Shown: positions 46,478 through 55,507 of the stretch, piece after piece | Layout of the letters: each line of letters starts with the position of its first letter | How positions within the stretch are numbered: position 1 is the stretch's first letter | Source: Jonesiaceae bacterium BS-20 | GTDB lineage: Bacteria > Actinomycetota > Actinomycetes > Actinomycetales > Cellulomonadaceae | DNA: 64,000 bases | Reading direction: 5' to 3' | Assembly: GCA_039995105.1 (NCBI GenBank) | Contig: CP146203.1 | Span: forward strand, 1,364,001-1,428,000 | Position numbers and translations under genes: made by a program | The notes under the pieces: generated by a model | Databases searched by the model: none | Told to the model about the DNA's origin: nothing | The model's input: the letters and a program-made list of their open reading frames with translations, nothing else

Positions 46478-47389
46478 ATGGAGCCACAAAAGGGACAAGA
46501 TGGGAGTACTTGGTCGCAGCGACATGAAAGCTCCGAGCAGGAGCTTCCCGCTGCAACCAACTTCGGTTCCGCGCCCATTATGATTACGGCCTTTTCGGGT
46601 TGGAACGATGCCGGTACCGCAGCAACCTCGGCGGTGCGCCACATTGCAGACGTCTTCAACGCCGAGCTCGTTGCTATGATTGACGCGGATGAATATGTCG
46701 ATTTCCAGGTGAACCGTCCCCAACTGCAGGTTGATGAAGACGGGAACCGGCAGATTGTGTGGCCGCACACACAGCTGCTCGTGGCGTATTCCTGGGTCCA
46801 CCACCGCCGGCTGATCTTTGTCCTCGGAGTGGAACCTTCGTTGCAGTGGCGGTCCTACGCCTCCGAGGTGCTCCTGCTCGGCCAAGAACTCGGCGCCAAG
46901 TCACTGATCAGCGTTGGTGCTTTACTCGCCGACAACCCGCACTCTCGTCCCCTCGACGTTGAGATGTCTTCGGAGACGCCTTCGCTTCAGCAGGAATATG
47001 GGATAGCTTCCAGCACCTACGAGGGCCCGGCAGGGATCAACTCGGTGTTGAGTTTCCAGGCCCTGGAACTCGGGATGGATGTGGTCAGTGTGTGGGGCAC
47101 GGTCCCCCACTACGTAGCCCAGGCTCCGTCGCCAAAAGCAGTTGCCGCGCTGGTCACCAAGCTTGAAATCTTGTTAGGTGAACCCATCGACCGCTACGAA
47201 CTAGATGAAGAAGCGGCCCTCTGGGAGCAAGGCGTCAACCTATTGACGCAGCAAGATCCGGAGATCGCGGCCTACGTACAAGAACTCGAGCACCAAAGCG
47301 ACTCGGCCGAGCTACCAGAGGCATCGGGAGAAGTGATTGCCAAAGAATTTGAGCAATACCTGCGCCGCCAGGACGATGACCCAACCTAA
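46478..47389 (+). CDS. PAC2-family protein (proteasome assembly chaperone-like)
   Basis: 303 residues. The PAC2 fold core is FGSAPIMITAFSGWNDAGTAATSAVRHIADVFNAELVAMIDADEYVDFQVNRP, then VGALLADNPHSRP and YEGPAGINSVLSFQALELGMDVVSVWGTVPHYVAQAPSP. The family is related to eukaryotic proteasome assembly chaperones, and actinobacterial members (Rv2125) sit near the proteasome and mshC. A direct role in 20S assembly is not established. The ATG at 46478 has GGTGGAAGG just upstream; the frame is open further up, overlapping the HAD gene. Convergent with mshC. Confidence 0.88.
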   Translation: MEPQKGQDGSTWSQRHESSEQELPAATNFGSAPIMITAFSGWNDAGTAATSAVRHIADVFNAELVAMIDADEYVDFQVNRPQLQVDEDGNRQIVWPHTQLLVAYSWVHHRRLIFVLGVEPSLQWRSYASEVLLLGQELGAKSLISVGALLADNPHSRPLDVEMSSETPSLQQEYGIASSTYEGPAGINSVLSFQALELGMDVVSVWGTVPHYVAQAPSPKAVAALVTKLEILLGEPIDRYELDEEAALWEQGVNLLTQQDPEIAAYVQELEHQSDSAELPEASGEVIAKEFEQYLRRQDDDPT

Positions 47390-47397
47390 CCGGGGAA

Positions 47398-48669
47398 TTA
47401 GAGGCGCACACCCAGCAACGCATTGACGGCACGGGAGATGACTCCCGGCGCACCTTCCTGCGGCTCATATTCGTCGGAGAGAGACAAGTGGGCCCAAGCA
47501 TCAACTGCGGCAAGCGCTTGCGGTGCATCGAGGTCGTTGCTCAATGCCGCACGCATGGCGGCAAGTGTGTCTTGCGTAGCCGGACCACCGTTACCGGAAA
47601 CCGCAGCCAACCACAGGTCGTAACGCTCCTGTGCCTGCTCAAGCAACGCATCGGTCCATTCCCACTCGGAACTGTAGCGCTGTCCAAGCAGGGCCAACCG
47701 GATCACCATCGGATTGACCCCCGCGGAGCGAAGCTTCGACACGAAGACAAGGTTTCCCAGAGACTTGCTCATCTTCTCGCCCTGGTAACTGACCAACCCG
47801 GCGTGTAAGTGGAACGCTGCTCCGGCATCGGCATTGTTTTCAAGCACGCGCATGTGCGAGGTGCTCATCTCATGGTGTGGGAAGAGCAGGTCGCTGCCGC
47901 CGCCCTGGACATCAAAGCTTGCTCCCAGGCCCTGTTTAGCAATGACCGCACATTCAATGTGCCAACCGGGGCGGCCTTTACCAAGGTCCCCGGCGTCCCA
48001 AGCGGGCTCGCCGGCGCGCTCCCGGCGCCACAACAAAGGGTCCAATGGGGAACGCTTACCCGCGCGCTGCGGGTCTCCTCCGCGCTGGCCAAAGAGGTCC
48101 AGGCGCTCGGAGGCTTCAAGATTCGCGACCGCACCAAACTTGGGGTCCTTGGAAAGGTCCGCGTAAACGTCACCCAACTCGGTGTCGCTCACCAAGTCTG
48201 CCGGATCCGTGGCAACCCGGTACGCGGTGCCCTGGGCGAGCATCTGGCTAATCGCCGAGGCAACCTGGGGAACGGACTCCACCGCCCCAATGTACGTGTC
48301 CGGCGGGATCACGGCCAGCGCGGTCATGTCCTCGGCAAACAGGGCTGTTTGCTCCTGAGCCAATTGCCACCAGTCCTGTCCCGTTGCGGTAGCTCGCTCA
48401 AGCAGGGGATCATCCACGTCGGTGACATTTGAGGTGAACTCAACCGTGTACCCGGCGTCCCGCCAAGCCCGGTTCAACAGGTCAAACGCAACGTAGGTGG
48501 CTGCGTGCCCTATGTGGGTTGCGTCGTAGGGAGTCACTCCGCACACGTACATCCGAGCGATCGGACCTGTTGTGGAGGTGACAAGACGCTCAGTGGTCGA
48601 GTCAAGAATCTTGACTTCGGGCATGGAGCCGGGAATTTGCGGAAGCTGAGGAGAAGGCCAAGTGATCAC
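47398..48669 (-). CDS. mshC: L-cysteine:1D-myo-inositol 2-amino-2-deoxy-alpha-D-glucopyranoside ligase
   Basis: 423 residues. Third step of mycothiol synthesis: ATP-dependent ligation of Cys to GlcN-Ins. It is a cysteinyl-tRNA synthetase paralogue with the adenylation motifs HIGH (residues 52-55) and KMSKS, the zinc ligand Cys43 in YVCGVTPYDAT and the metal-site segment GWHIECAVIA. The segment ERGGDPxRxGK appears as QRGGDPQRAGKRS, and WPSPQLPQIPG at the start matches the MshC N-terminus, separating it from CysRS; the tRNA anticodon-binding domain is absent. The start GTG at 48669 is favoured over the open frame to 48756. Confidence 0.96.
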   Translation of the reverse strand: MITWPSPQLPQIPGSMPEVKILDSTTERLVTSTTGPIARMYVCGVTPYDATHIGHAATYVAFDLLNRAWRDAGYTVEFTSNVTDVDDPLLERATATGQDWWQLAQEQTALFAEDMTALAVIPPDTYIGAVESVPQVASAISQMLAQGTAYRVATDPADLVSDTELGDVYADLSKDPKFGAVANLEASERLDLFGQRGGDPQRAGKRSPLDPLLWRRERAGEPAWDAGDLGKGRPGWHIECAVIAKQGLGASFDVQGGGSDLLFPHHEMSTSHMRVLENNADAGAAFHLHAGLVSYQGEKMSKSLGNLVFVSKLRSAGVNPMVIRLALLGQRYSSEWEWTDALLEQAQERYDLWLAAVSGNGGPATQDTLAAMRAALSNDLDAPQALAAVDAWAHLSLSDEYEPQEGAPGVISRAVNALLGVRL

Positions 48670-48733
48670 GCCTAAGGTTATCCAATTTTTTAAGATCGAT
48701 CCGCAATTGCCCTGCCAGTGAACGCGGTCGAGT

Positions 48734-49609
48734 TTAACCGGCCGCAACTGGGCCAAGTGGTTGTAGGACGGACGCCAGCAACAAGACCACGACGGCAGCG
48801 GCCAGGAAGAGCCGGTAAATCACGAACGGCTTATAGCTAAACGTGGACACAATCTTCAAGAACGCGATGATCACAAAGTAACCCACAACAAAGGCAACCA
48901 GGGTCGCTAGTGCGGTTGCAACCATCGAAGGCTGGCCGGCAACTGCGGGTTCACTGGCGGCTTTGAAGAGCTTGTAAAAGCCGGAACCCATCACCGCAGG
49001 AATGGCCAACAGGAAGGAATACCGGGCGGCAGCTTCGCGCGTGTACCCCATGAGCAAGCCCGCCGTGATGGTGCCCCCCGAACGAGAAACCCCCGGAATC
49101 AGCGCCATCGCCTGAGCAAAACCAAACGTAACCGCGTGCCCGCCGCGCAGATCCTTGAGCGATCGATTCTGCTTACCAATGCGGTCCGCCCAACCCAAGA
49201 TGAGTGCGAATACGGCAAGCATGAGGGCGGTCAAATACAGGTTACGGAAGACCGAGTCAATCCTGCTCTCAAGCAGGAGACCAAGAATCACAATCGGGAT
49301 CGATCCCAACCCGATGTACCAACCCATGGCGGCATCGTGATCATGGGAACCCATCCGTGAGCGCCAGTCCGTACCGTGATCGCCGCGCAACGACTGCCAC
49401 CACTTGACGCAGATGTTCTTGATATCCCTACGGAAATACAGCAGAACGGCCGCTTCGGTACCAATCTGAGTGATCGCTGTAAATGCAGCACCGGGGTCGC
49501 CATTGCCAAAAAGTTCTCCAAAGATGCGCAGGTGGGCGCTCGAAGAGATGGGCAAAAACTCGGTGAGTCCCTGGAGCAGACCCAGGAAGATGGCTTCTAT
49601 TGCATTCAC
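48734..49609 (-). CDS. uppP: undecaprenyl-diphosphatase
   Basis: 291 residues of the BacA family: recycles undecaprenyl pyrophosphate for cell-wall synthesis and confers bacitracin tolerance. Both active-site motifs are present: [15 protein letters not shown] near the N-terminus and [19 protein letters not shown] in the middle. About eight membrane helices. It lies 64 bases upstream of mshC, with the same neighbours as in mycobacteria (Rv2136c). Confidence 0.96.
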   Translation of the reverse strand: MNAIEAIFLGLLQGLTEFLPISSSAHLRIFGELFGNGDPGAAFTAITQIGTEAAVLLYFRRDIKNICVKWWQSLRGDHGTDWRSRMGSHDHDAAMGWYIGLGSIPIVILGLLLESRIDSVFRNLYLTALMLAVFALILGWADRIGKQNRSLKDLRGGHAVTFGFAQAMALIPGVSRSGGTITAGLLMGYTREAAARYSFLLAIPAVMGSGFYKLFKAASEPAVAGQPSMVATALATLVAFVVGYFVIIAFLKIVSTFSYKPFVIYRLFLAAAVVVLLLASVLQPLGPVAAG

Positions 49610-49689
49610 AGATGTAAACCTACCGGTTAGATATGGGTTGAGATTCCATGCGTGCTAAACCGCAGGCAATCATCACTAAAAATTCGCAG

Positions 49690-49724
49690 AAAAAGGCCAG
49701 AGTCAGCAAAAGCTGATTCTGGCC
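49690..49724 (-). terminator. rho-independent terminator of the small acidic protein gene
   Basis: A 13-bp stem GGCCAGAGTCAGC / GCTGATTCTGGCC (one G-T pair) with an AAAA loop, followed by TTTTT on the minus strand. Confidence 0.92.
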
Positions 49725-49741
49725 CTCATTGGTGACTGAAC

Positions 49742-49984
49742 TCAGTCTTGGTCTTCTTCGAAGTCCTCGTCGTCGTAGTCGTCATCATCCAGTGTTGAGA
49801 ATGGTAATAATTCACCGAACTTTGAAGCTAGTGCCTCGTCATACACATCGAGCGCATCCTCAAGCACGTCGTAGGCGTCATCGACCGAACGGTCATTTTC
49901 GCCACGACGGTTTGCTACCGCCAGGTAGTGCACTTCTAATGCAGCGATGAAACGATCAAGTGCCGCTCTTGGGTCAACAGTCAT
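49742..49984 (-). CDS. small acidic conserved protein
   Basis: 80 residues: a helical N-terminal half (DPRAALDRFIAALEVHYLAVANRRG) and a strongly acidic C-terminus (LDDDDYDDEDFEEDQD). The start at 49984 (MTVDPRAALDR) is preferred over the longer frame from 50173, whose first 63 residues look random. Small proteins of this type sit between uppP and the M20 peptidase in actinobacteria (compare Rv2137c); function unknown. AGGG is very close to the ATG. Confidence 0.7.
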   Translation of the reverse strand: MTVDPRAALDRFIAALEVHYLAVANRRGENDRSVDDAYDVLEDALDVYDEALASKFGELLPFSTLDDDDYDDEDFEEDQD

Positions 49985-50074
49985 ACCCTGAACGTTAGCG
50001 CGCTCAGACCGTATTTGCACCCCCTTTTGGGCAATGTCCTGTGATTTTGCGGACCTGTGGCGCATAACACGACC

Positions 50075-50121
50075 AAAAAACCGGTTCCGGGGACAAATCT
50101 TGGGGCTTCCGTCCCCGGAAC
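50075..50121 (-). terminator. rho-independent terminator of the M20 peptidase gene
   Basis: An 11-bp perfect stem GTTCCGGGGAC / GTCCCCGGAAC (50084-50094, 50111-50121) with a 16-base loop, followed on the minus strand by CGGTTTTTT. Confidence 0.9.
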
Positions 50122-50132
50122 TGTGATCTGTG

Positions 50133-51458
50133 TCAGCAGGTTGCCAGGAGCCGGTCCAAGACTTGGACCCCAAATTTCAAGGCAGAAATTGGGACCCGCT
50201 CATCAACCCCGTGGAACATTGCCGGGAAGTCCATTTCCGGCGGCAGTTGGAGCGGCGCAAAACCGTAGCCCACAATGCCCAGCTCTGAAAGCGACTTGTT
50301 GTCGGTTCCTCCGGAAAGTGAGTACGGCAAAACCTTGGCCCCCGGGTCAAACTCGAGCAGGGACGCAACCATGGCGTCGACCAAGTTGCCGCGGAACGGA
50401 ACTTCAAGGGCGGTTGACTCGACGAGCGTCTCAAACCGCACGTCCGGCCCCCCAAGCTCAAGCAACTTGGCCATTCCAGCGGCCTCGTGCCCCGGCAAGA
50501 ACCTCGCGTCGATAACCGCCTCGGCTACCCGCGGAATGACGTTAGATTTGTATCCCGCCATGAGCTGGGTGGGGTTTGTGGTGTGCTGAACCGTTGCGCT
50601 GACAAAGCGGGCCGCGGGTCCCATCGCGGCTACGAGCTGATCGATCATCTGCGGGTTATCCGGCTCATATGGCAGTCCGGTGATGTCTGACACCCCGCGC
50701 ATGAGCTCATCAACCGTCGGGGTCATCAGGTAAGGCCACTGGTACTGACCAATACGGGTCAAAGCGGCCGCCAATTTGGTTACCGCGTTGTCCTGAGCGA
50801 CCTGGGAGCCGTGCCCCGCGGTGCCCTCGGCGATGATTTTGAGCCAGCTCAGCGACTTCTCCGCGGTTTGCAGTAGGTAGGCGCGCTGACCGCCAATCAT
50901 GGTCGAGTACCCACCTACCTCCGAGATAGCCTCGGTAGCGCCTTCAAACAGCTCCGGGCGGTTGGTCACCGCCCAGTGCGCCCCGTACTGCCCACCGGCC
51001 TCCTCATCGGCAAAGAAAGCCAGCACAATGTCACGTGCGGGTTTGCGGCCCTCGCGCGCCATTTGGCGGACGACCGCGAGCATCATTGCGATCATGTCTT
51101 TCATATCCACGGCGCCGCGTCCCCACAGCAGCCCGTCAATTTCTTCCCCGCCAAATGGGTCAACGGACCATTCGTCCCCCTGCGCCGGAACCACGTCGAG
51201 GTGCCCGTGAAGGACAAGCGCTGGACGCGTCTGGTCTAGGCCGGGTAGGCGGACCACGACATTGGCGCGTCCCGGAAGCGACTCAAACAGTTCCGGTTCC
51301 AAGCCCACTTCATGAAGCGCCGCCATGACGTACTCGGCGGCCTTGCGTTCCCCCATGCCTTCGTTGTTGCCAAAGTTGGTGGTGTCAATGCGTAGCAGGT
51401 CCTGACAGAGCTTGGCGACCTCGTCAATTGCGGTAATGGGTGTTGCGGTTGGCGTCAT
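50133..51458 (-). CDS. M20-family metallopeptidase
   Basis: 441 residues of the M20 dipeptidase/ArgE-DapE family. The first metal motif is LVLHGHLDVVP, GRGAVDMKDM has the bridging Asp, FFADEEAGGQYGAHW the catalytic Glu, and TDNKSLSELGIVGYG, ending FHGVDERVP, contains the last ligands. The dimerisation domain (SWLKIIAEGTAGHGS...) lies between. The ATG at 51458 has AAGGA five bases upstream. An M20 peptidase also follows uppP in mycobacteria (Rv2141c). The exact peptide substrate is unknown. Confidence 0.93.
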   Translation of the reverse strand: MTPTATPITAIDEVAKLCQDLLRIDTTNFGNNEGMGERKAAEYVMAALHEVGLEPELFESLPGRANVVVRLPGLDQTRPALVLHGHLDVVPAQGDEWSVDPFGGEEIDGLLWGRGAVDMKDMIAMMLAVVRQMAREGRKPARDIVLAFFADEEAGGQYGAHWAVTNRPELFEGATEAISEVGGYSTMIGGQRAYLLQTAEKSLSWLKIIAEGTAGHGSQVAQDNAVTKLAAALTRIGQYQWPYLMTPTVDELMRGVSDITGLPYEPDNPQMIDQLVAAMGPAARFVSATVQHTTNPTQLMAGYKSNVIPRVAEAVIDARFLPGHEAAGMAKLLELGGPDVRFETLVESTALEVPFRGNLVDAMVASLLEFDPGAKVLPYSLSGGTDNKSLSELGIVGYGFAPLQLPPEMDFPAMFHGVDERVPISALKFGVQVLDRLLATC

Positions 51459-51549
51459 GGCTTCCTTCATTTCAATGTTTCTTCCGGCCACAGTTCGATC
51501 AAACGTGTGCCGGCCATACCCAGGTTGTCGTGGTGCAATACAAACGCAG

Positions 51550-53634
51550 CTACACCAAACCGCGGCGAGCTAGTAGCGGCGCAATAATTTGTGGCCGGCC
51601 CCTAAACTTCTCGTAGGCGCCAAGGGAGTCTTCGCTGCCGCCGCGGGCCAGCACTTCTTTGCGGAATTTGTCCCCGTTCGCCAGTGTTAGGCCGCCGTTC
51701 TCGGTAAACCACTGGACCGTGTCAGCGTCGAGCACCTCGGACCAAATGTATGAGTAGTACCCGGCCGAGTAACCGCCACCAAAGATGTGGTTGTAGTAGG
51801 TAGTACGGTAGCGTGGCGCAATTTCGTCCAGGTAGATTCCCGCGTCCTTAAGCGCGGACCGTTCAAATTCCTGCACCTGGTCCGGGTCTGTCGGTACCTG
51901 GTCCGCCGTCAGTTGGTGCCACGCCTGGTCCAGGAGCGCCGCGGCAAGATATTCGGTTGTGCCAAAGCCCTCGTTGAACTGGCGTGAGGAGATCATGGTT
52001 TCAATCCACTCCTGCTTGATTGGCTCCCCGGTTTCATAGTGGACCGCATACTGCGCCAAGATCGTCGGGTCCCAGGCCCAAATCTCGTTGACCTGGGATG
52101 GGTATTCAACAAAGTCACGGGCCACATTCGTTCCCGAGTGGGACGGGTAATACACGTTTGAGAACAAGCCGTGCAGGGCGTGCCCAAACTCGTGGAACAC
52201 CGTGATGACCTCGTCCCAGGTCAGGAGCGTTGGCTGGCCCGCGGGAGGCTTGGGAATGTTGAGGTTATTTACCACGATTGCTCGCTGGGCTAGCAAGTGG
52301 TTTTGGTCGACCAGGTTATTCATCCACGCGCCACCGCGTTTGGTTTCACGGGTGTAAAAGTCCGCTACAAAGAGACCTAGGGCGGAGCCGTTGCGGTCGA
52401 ATACCTCGTAGGTTTGCACGTCGGGGTGGTACACGGGCAAGTCGGGGCGTTCCACAAACGTGATCCCATATAGACCGGTTGCGGCGGCAAAGATGCCCTT
52501 GTGCACCACGTTGCCCAGCTCAAGGTAAGGGCGCAGAAGTGCGTCATCGAGTGCGTAGCGGTCCCTGCGGACCTGCTCGGCGTAGAACTGCCAGTCCCAG
52601 GGTTGCAGCTTGGCTTTAGGGCTTTCAAGGTCCGCACGCAACGCGGCTTGGAGGTCTTTGGCCTCACGTTTGGCGTTCTTAACGGCCGCGGGGGCAAGTG
52701 AGTGCAGGATCTCATTGACCGCTGCGGTGGTCTTCGCGGTGGAGTCCTCCGCAACGTACGCACTGTGGTGCTCATACCCCAACAGGGCAGCTGCTTGTGC
52801 GCGCAGTTTTACGACTTCAAGAATATCCGCGCGGGTATCGTTCACTCCCCCGGTTGCGCCCCTATTTTTCGATGCCTCATAGACGCGCTGACGAACCTTG
52901 CGGTTGGTGAGTTTGCTAAGCACTCCCTGATCCGTGGGGAGCTGCATTTCCAGCAGATACTTGCCCTCAAGTCCGCGTTCGGTTGCGGCTTGAGCGGCCG
53001 CGGCGATCGCGTTGTCGTCTAGGCCGTTGAGTTCCTCGGCAGAGTCAACAACTACCGAGGCTGCGTTAGCACCCGCCAAAAGCTTGCGGCCAAATGCGGA
53101 TTCCAACGTAGTCAACCGGGCATTAATGTTACGCAGCTGCTCACGCTCGTCCTTAGGCAAGGTGATGCCGGAACGTGTGAAGTCGGTCAGCGTGGTTGCT
53201 AGCAACCAACGCGCGGCGGGTGACGATTGCACCTCACCGGCGGTAATCCGGGCATCGAGTGCGACAAAGCGGGCGTACAACCTGTCGTTCATGTAGATAG
53301 CGTCGTGATGCTCGGAAAGCCCGGGGGCCACCTGCTCCTCAAGATCCTCGATCTCGGTTGTGGCATCAGCACCGTGCTGGTTATACAACACGGTCAGTAC
53401 CCGGTTGAGTAGCTCGCCACTGGACTCGAATGCGTCGAGCACGTTCGTTACCGTCGCGGGTGCCGTTTCAGCTGCAATCTGCTCAATTTCTGCTAATTCC
53501 TGCGCCATGCCAGCGATAATTGCCGGTAGATAGTGCTCTAGCCGAATCTTGGCGAAATCAGGAAGCTCGTATTCGAGCAATGATCTAGAGCTAAACGGAT
53601 TATGGGCATCAAGGCGAACAGGATTCACAGACAT
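51550..53634 (-). CDS. M3-family oligopeptidase (dipeptidyl carboxypeptidase-like)
   Basis: 694 residues. The zinc motif is FHEFGHALHGLFSN, followed by the third-ligand region (FVEYPSQVNEIW); the overall arrangement NPFSSRSLLEYELPDFAKIRLEHYLPAI at the N-terminus and FGGGYSAGYYSYIWSEVLDADTVQWF near the C-terminus is that of Dcp/oligopeptidase A. It degrades short cytosolic peptides, plausibly those released by the proteasome. ATG 53634 is given; an ATG at 53646 is in frame and neither has a clear ribosome binding site. Confidence 0.93.
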   Translation of the reverse strand: MSVNPVRLDAHNPFSSRSLLEYELPDFAKIRLEHYLPAIIAGMAQELAEIEQIAAETAPATVTNVLDAFESSGELLNRVLTVLYNQHGADATTEIEDLEEQVAPGLSEHHDAIYMNDRLYARFVALDARITAGEVQSSPAARWLLATTLTDFTRSGITLPKDEREQLRNINARLTTLESAFGRKLLAGANAASVVVDSAEELNGLDDNAIAAAAQAATERGLEGKYLLEMQLPTDQGVLSKLTNRKVRQRVYEASKNRGATGGVNDTRADILEVVKLRAQAAALLGYEHHSAYVAEDSTAKTTAAVNEILHSLAPAAVKNAKREAKDLQAALRADLESPKAKLQPWDWQFYAEQVRRDRYALDDALLRPYLELGNVVHKGIFAAATGLYGITFVERPDLPVYHPDVQTYEVFDRNGSALGLFVADFYTRETKRGGAWMNNLVDQNHLLAQRAIVVNNLNIPKPPAGQPTLLTWDEVITVFHEFGHALHGLFSNVYYPSHSGTNVARDFVEYPSQVNEIWAWDPTILAQYAVHYETGEPIKQEWIETMISSRQFNEGFGTTEYLAAALLDQAWHQLTADQVPTDPDQVQEFERSALKDAGIYLDEIAPRYRTTYYNHIFGGGYSAGYYSYIWSEVLDADTVQWFTENGGLTLANGDKFRKEVLARGGSEDSLGAYEKFRGRPQIIAPLLARRGLV

Positions 53635-53717
53635 GTAACCATTCATACGCCAAGTCCGTCACGTTGTGAATCTTCACGGCGGGCCCGGTCAGCTTTTCTT
53701 CTGATATTCCACGCTGA

Positions 53718-54920
53718 TCAGGACTTTCTACCCGGGGATTTGACCAGTGATTTGAGTTTTTCCACCCATTTCACTGCCGGGACTTCCTTGACCTCAACCG
53801 TTGGTGGATCCACCTGGCGCATGGCCGCGTAGACCGCCCAGATGACTGCGACGAGCGGCACCGCAATTACTGCCCCGAGTAACCCAGAGACCAGCGTTCC
53901 CGCCGTGACCGAGATCGCAACGATGACGGGGTGTAAGGAAACCTGTTTGCCCATCACAAGCGGCTGCATGACATTACCTTCGAATTGCCCCAAGAGGGCG
54001 ATTCCAATCCCAACCCACGCCGCCATGCCAATGCCGTGAGAAGCAAGCGCAACGACCATGGCGATCACCATGGCTGCGGGGGCTCCGATAAGGGGAATGA
54101 ATCCACCAATGAAAATCAGCACGGCTAAGGGCGCGGCCAAAGGCACCCCAACAATCGTCAGGAAGATTCCGGCCAGTATGGCGTTAACCGAGGTAATGAT
54201 CACGGTTCCGCGGGCGTATCCGGAGAACGTAAACCACCCAATGGTCCCGGACTTCTGCCATGGCTCGCGCGCTGACGTGGGCAGCTGGTTGAGGAACCAT
54301 ACCCACATGTGACCGCCTCTTGCCAGGAAGAACACCAAGCAGAAGGCAGCTAGCGCGACCGCGGTGCCGATCCGAAGGACGCTGCCTGCCTGGGACACCG
54401 CCGTACCAGCTATATCACCCGCGTTGGATTGCATCCACTGGACGCCGTTGTTGATCCATTCTTCAATCTGGTCGGGGGTTACCGTCATTGGCAGTGGGCC
54501 GTTCTCTAAGAACTCAAAGATTCGGTCCATACCAATTGCAAACGTCTGCGCGAGTGAATCCCATTGGCGCACCACGGAGTCCACCACGTACCAAAACATT
54601 GCAACAACCACTCCGAGCCCAATGAGCAGTGCGAGCACGGTCGCAACCACTCTGGGCAGGAATCGGTCCAAGAAGTTCACCACCGGACGCAACACCGATG
54701 TGAGCACCAACGCCAAGAACAGGGCAATGAAAACGAGCTTGACCTGCGCGATTGCCATAAAGACCAGAAAAACGGCAAGGCCTAGAATCATGAGCCGCCA
54801 GGCCCAGCCCGATGTAGTTGTGAGCCAACCCGGAATTGGAGCTTTGACGGGCGCGGGAGGTGTGACCTTGGCCGCACCATTTGCAGATGAGGGCTGGCGT
54901 GAATCGAGTTTTCGAACCAT
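53718..54920 (-). CDS. AI-2E family transporter-like membrane protein
   Basis: 400 residues with a hydrophilic N-terminus, about seven to eight membrane helices and a charged C-terminus. The family pattern is clear in the C-terminal half: GTVIITSVNAILAGIFLTIVGVPLA, FIGGFIPLIGAPAAM and GQFEGNVMQPLVMGKQVSLHP. Members include TqsA and Na+/H+ antiporters; the substrate cannot be stated. The ATG at 54920 (MVRKLDSRQP) is chosen over an open frame to 55058 of unlikely composition. Confidence 0.87.
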   Translation of the reverse strand: MVRKLDSRQPSSANGAAKVTPPAPVKAPIPGWLTTTSGWAWRLMILGLAVFLVFMAIAQVKLVFIALFLALVLTSVLRPVVNFLDRFLPRVVATVLALLIGLGVVVAMFWYVVDSVVRQWDSLAQTFAIGMDRIFEFLENGPLPMTVTPDQIEEWINNGVQWMQSNAGDIAGTAVSQAGSVLRIGTAVALAAFCLVFFLARGGHMWVWFLNQLPTSAREPWQKSGTIGWFTFSGYARGTVIITSVNAILAGIFLTIVGVPLAAPLAVLIFIGGFIPLIGAPAAMVIAMVVALASHGIGMAAWVGIGIALLGQFEGNVMQPLVMGKQVSLHPVIVAISVTAGTLVSGLLGAVIAVPLVAVIWAVYAAMRQVDPPTVEVKEVPAVKWVEKLKSLVKSPGRKS

Positions 54921-55163
54921 TGAAGCGGTTTTCCTAGCCCTAGATTTGGTTGCTACACACCATAGAATACGTTGAAAACACATCGAAAGCGCTCGTTTTG
55001 ACCCCCTATTTCGAGGGGCAGAGTGTTTTTGTCTCAGTTTTGAAAACTGGGCTTTCAACCGCGCAAAACCAAAACCGCATGCAGAGCCGATTCGCAGTCC
55101 TGATCCATTTCATGTTAGATTTTTAACCGCACCAGCAAGGGCAACTTTGCTGAGTTACACCCT

Positions 55164-55246
55164 GTCCGGGTGGCGGAATGGTAGACGCGCTAGCTTGAGG
55201 TGCTAGTGCCCTTTGGGGCGTGAGGGTTCAAGTCCCTTTCCGGACA
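55164..55246 (+). tRNA. tRNA-Leu (anticodon GAG), copy 1
   Basis: 83 nt with acceptor GTCCGGG / TCCGGAC, anticodon loop TTGAGGT (anticodon GAG), the long variable arm TGCCC-TTT-GGGGCGT expected for leucine, T arm GAGGG-TTCAAGT-CCCTT and discriminator A. No encoded CCA. It differs from copy 2 at one base (T55214). Confidence 0.97.
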
Positions 55247-55274
55247 CAAAAGGTTTCATCACCTTAAACTCAAG

Positions 55275-55296
55275 GACCTTCTTGTGGAAGGTCTTT
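55275..55296 (+). terminator. terminator after the first tRNA-Leu
   Basis: Stem GACCTTC / GAAGGTC with a short loop, followed by TTTATGTTT. Confidence 0.7.
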
Positions 55297-55335
55297 ATGT
55301 TTGCCCAGATGAGTTACGGATTAGCAGTTTTTGAG

Positions 55336-55355
55336 GTTAAACAGTAGTGTTTAAC
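55336..55355. promoter_or_regulatory. inverted repeat upstream of the second tRNA-Leu
   Basis: GTTAAAC (55336-55342) and GTTTAAC (55349-55355) separated by six bases, 16 bases before the tRNA 5' end; may belong to its promoter. Confidence 0.35.
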
Positions 55356-55370
55356 TTGGCATGACACCCA

Positions 55371-55453
55371 GTCCGGGTGGCGGAATGGTAGACGCGCTAG
55401 CTTGAGGTGCTAGTGCCCTTCGGGGCGTGAGGGTTCAAGTCCCTTTCCGGACA
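55371..55453 (+). tRNA. tRNA-Leu (anticodon GAG), copy 2
   Basis: Same 83-nt structure as copy 1 with C55421 in the variable-arm loop where copy 1 has T. It has its own terminator. The two copies are 207 bases apart start to start, a recent tandem duplication. Confidence 0.97.
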
Positions 55454-55460
55454 CAAACGG

Positions 55461-55495
55461 TCCTAGGAATTCGAAAGAGTTCCTAGGATTTTTTT
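55461..55495 (+). terminator. rho-independent terminator after the second tRNA-Leu
   Basis: Stem TCCTAGGAA / TTCCTAGGA with a 10-base loop, followed by seven T. Confidence 0.93.
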
Positions 55496-55507
55496 GTTGC
55501 TTGCGCC

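Noticed and set aside
54364-54975. 203-codon plus-strand ORF
   Set aside because: Antisense to the AI-2E family gene; Thr/Ser/Arg-rich shadow composition.
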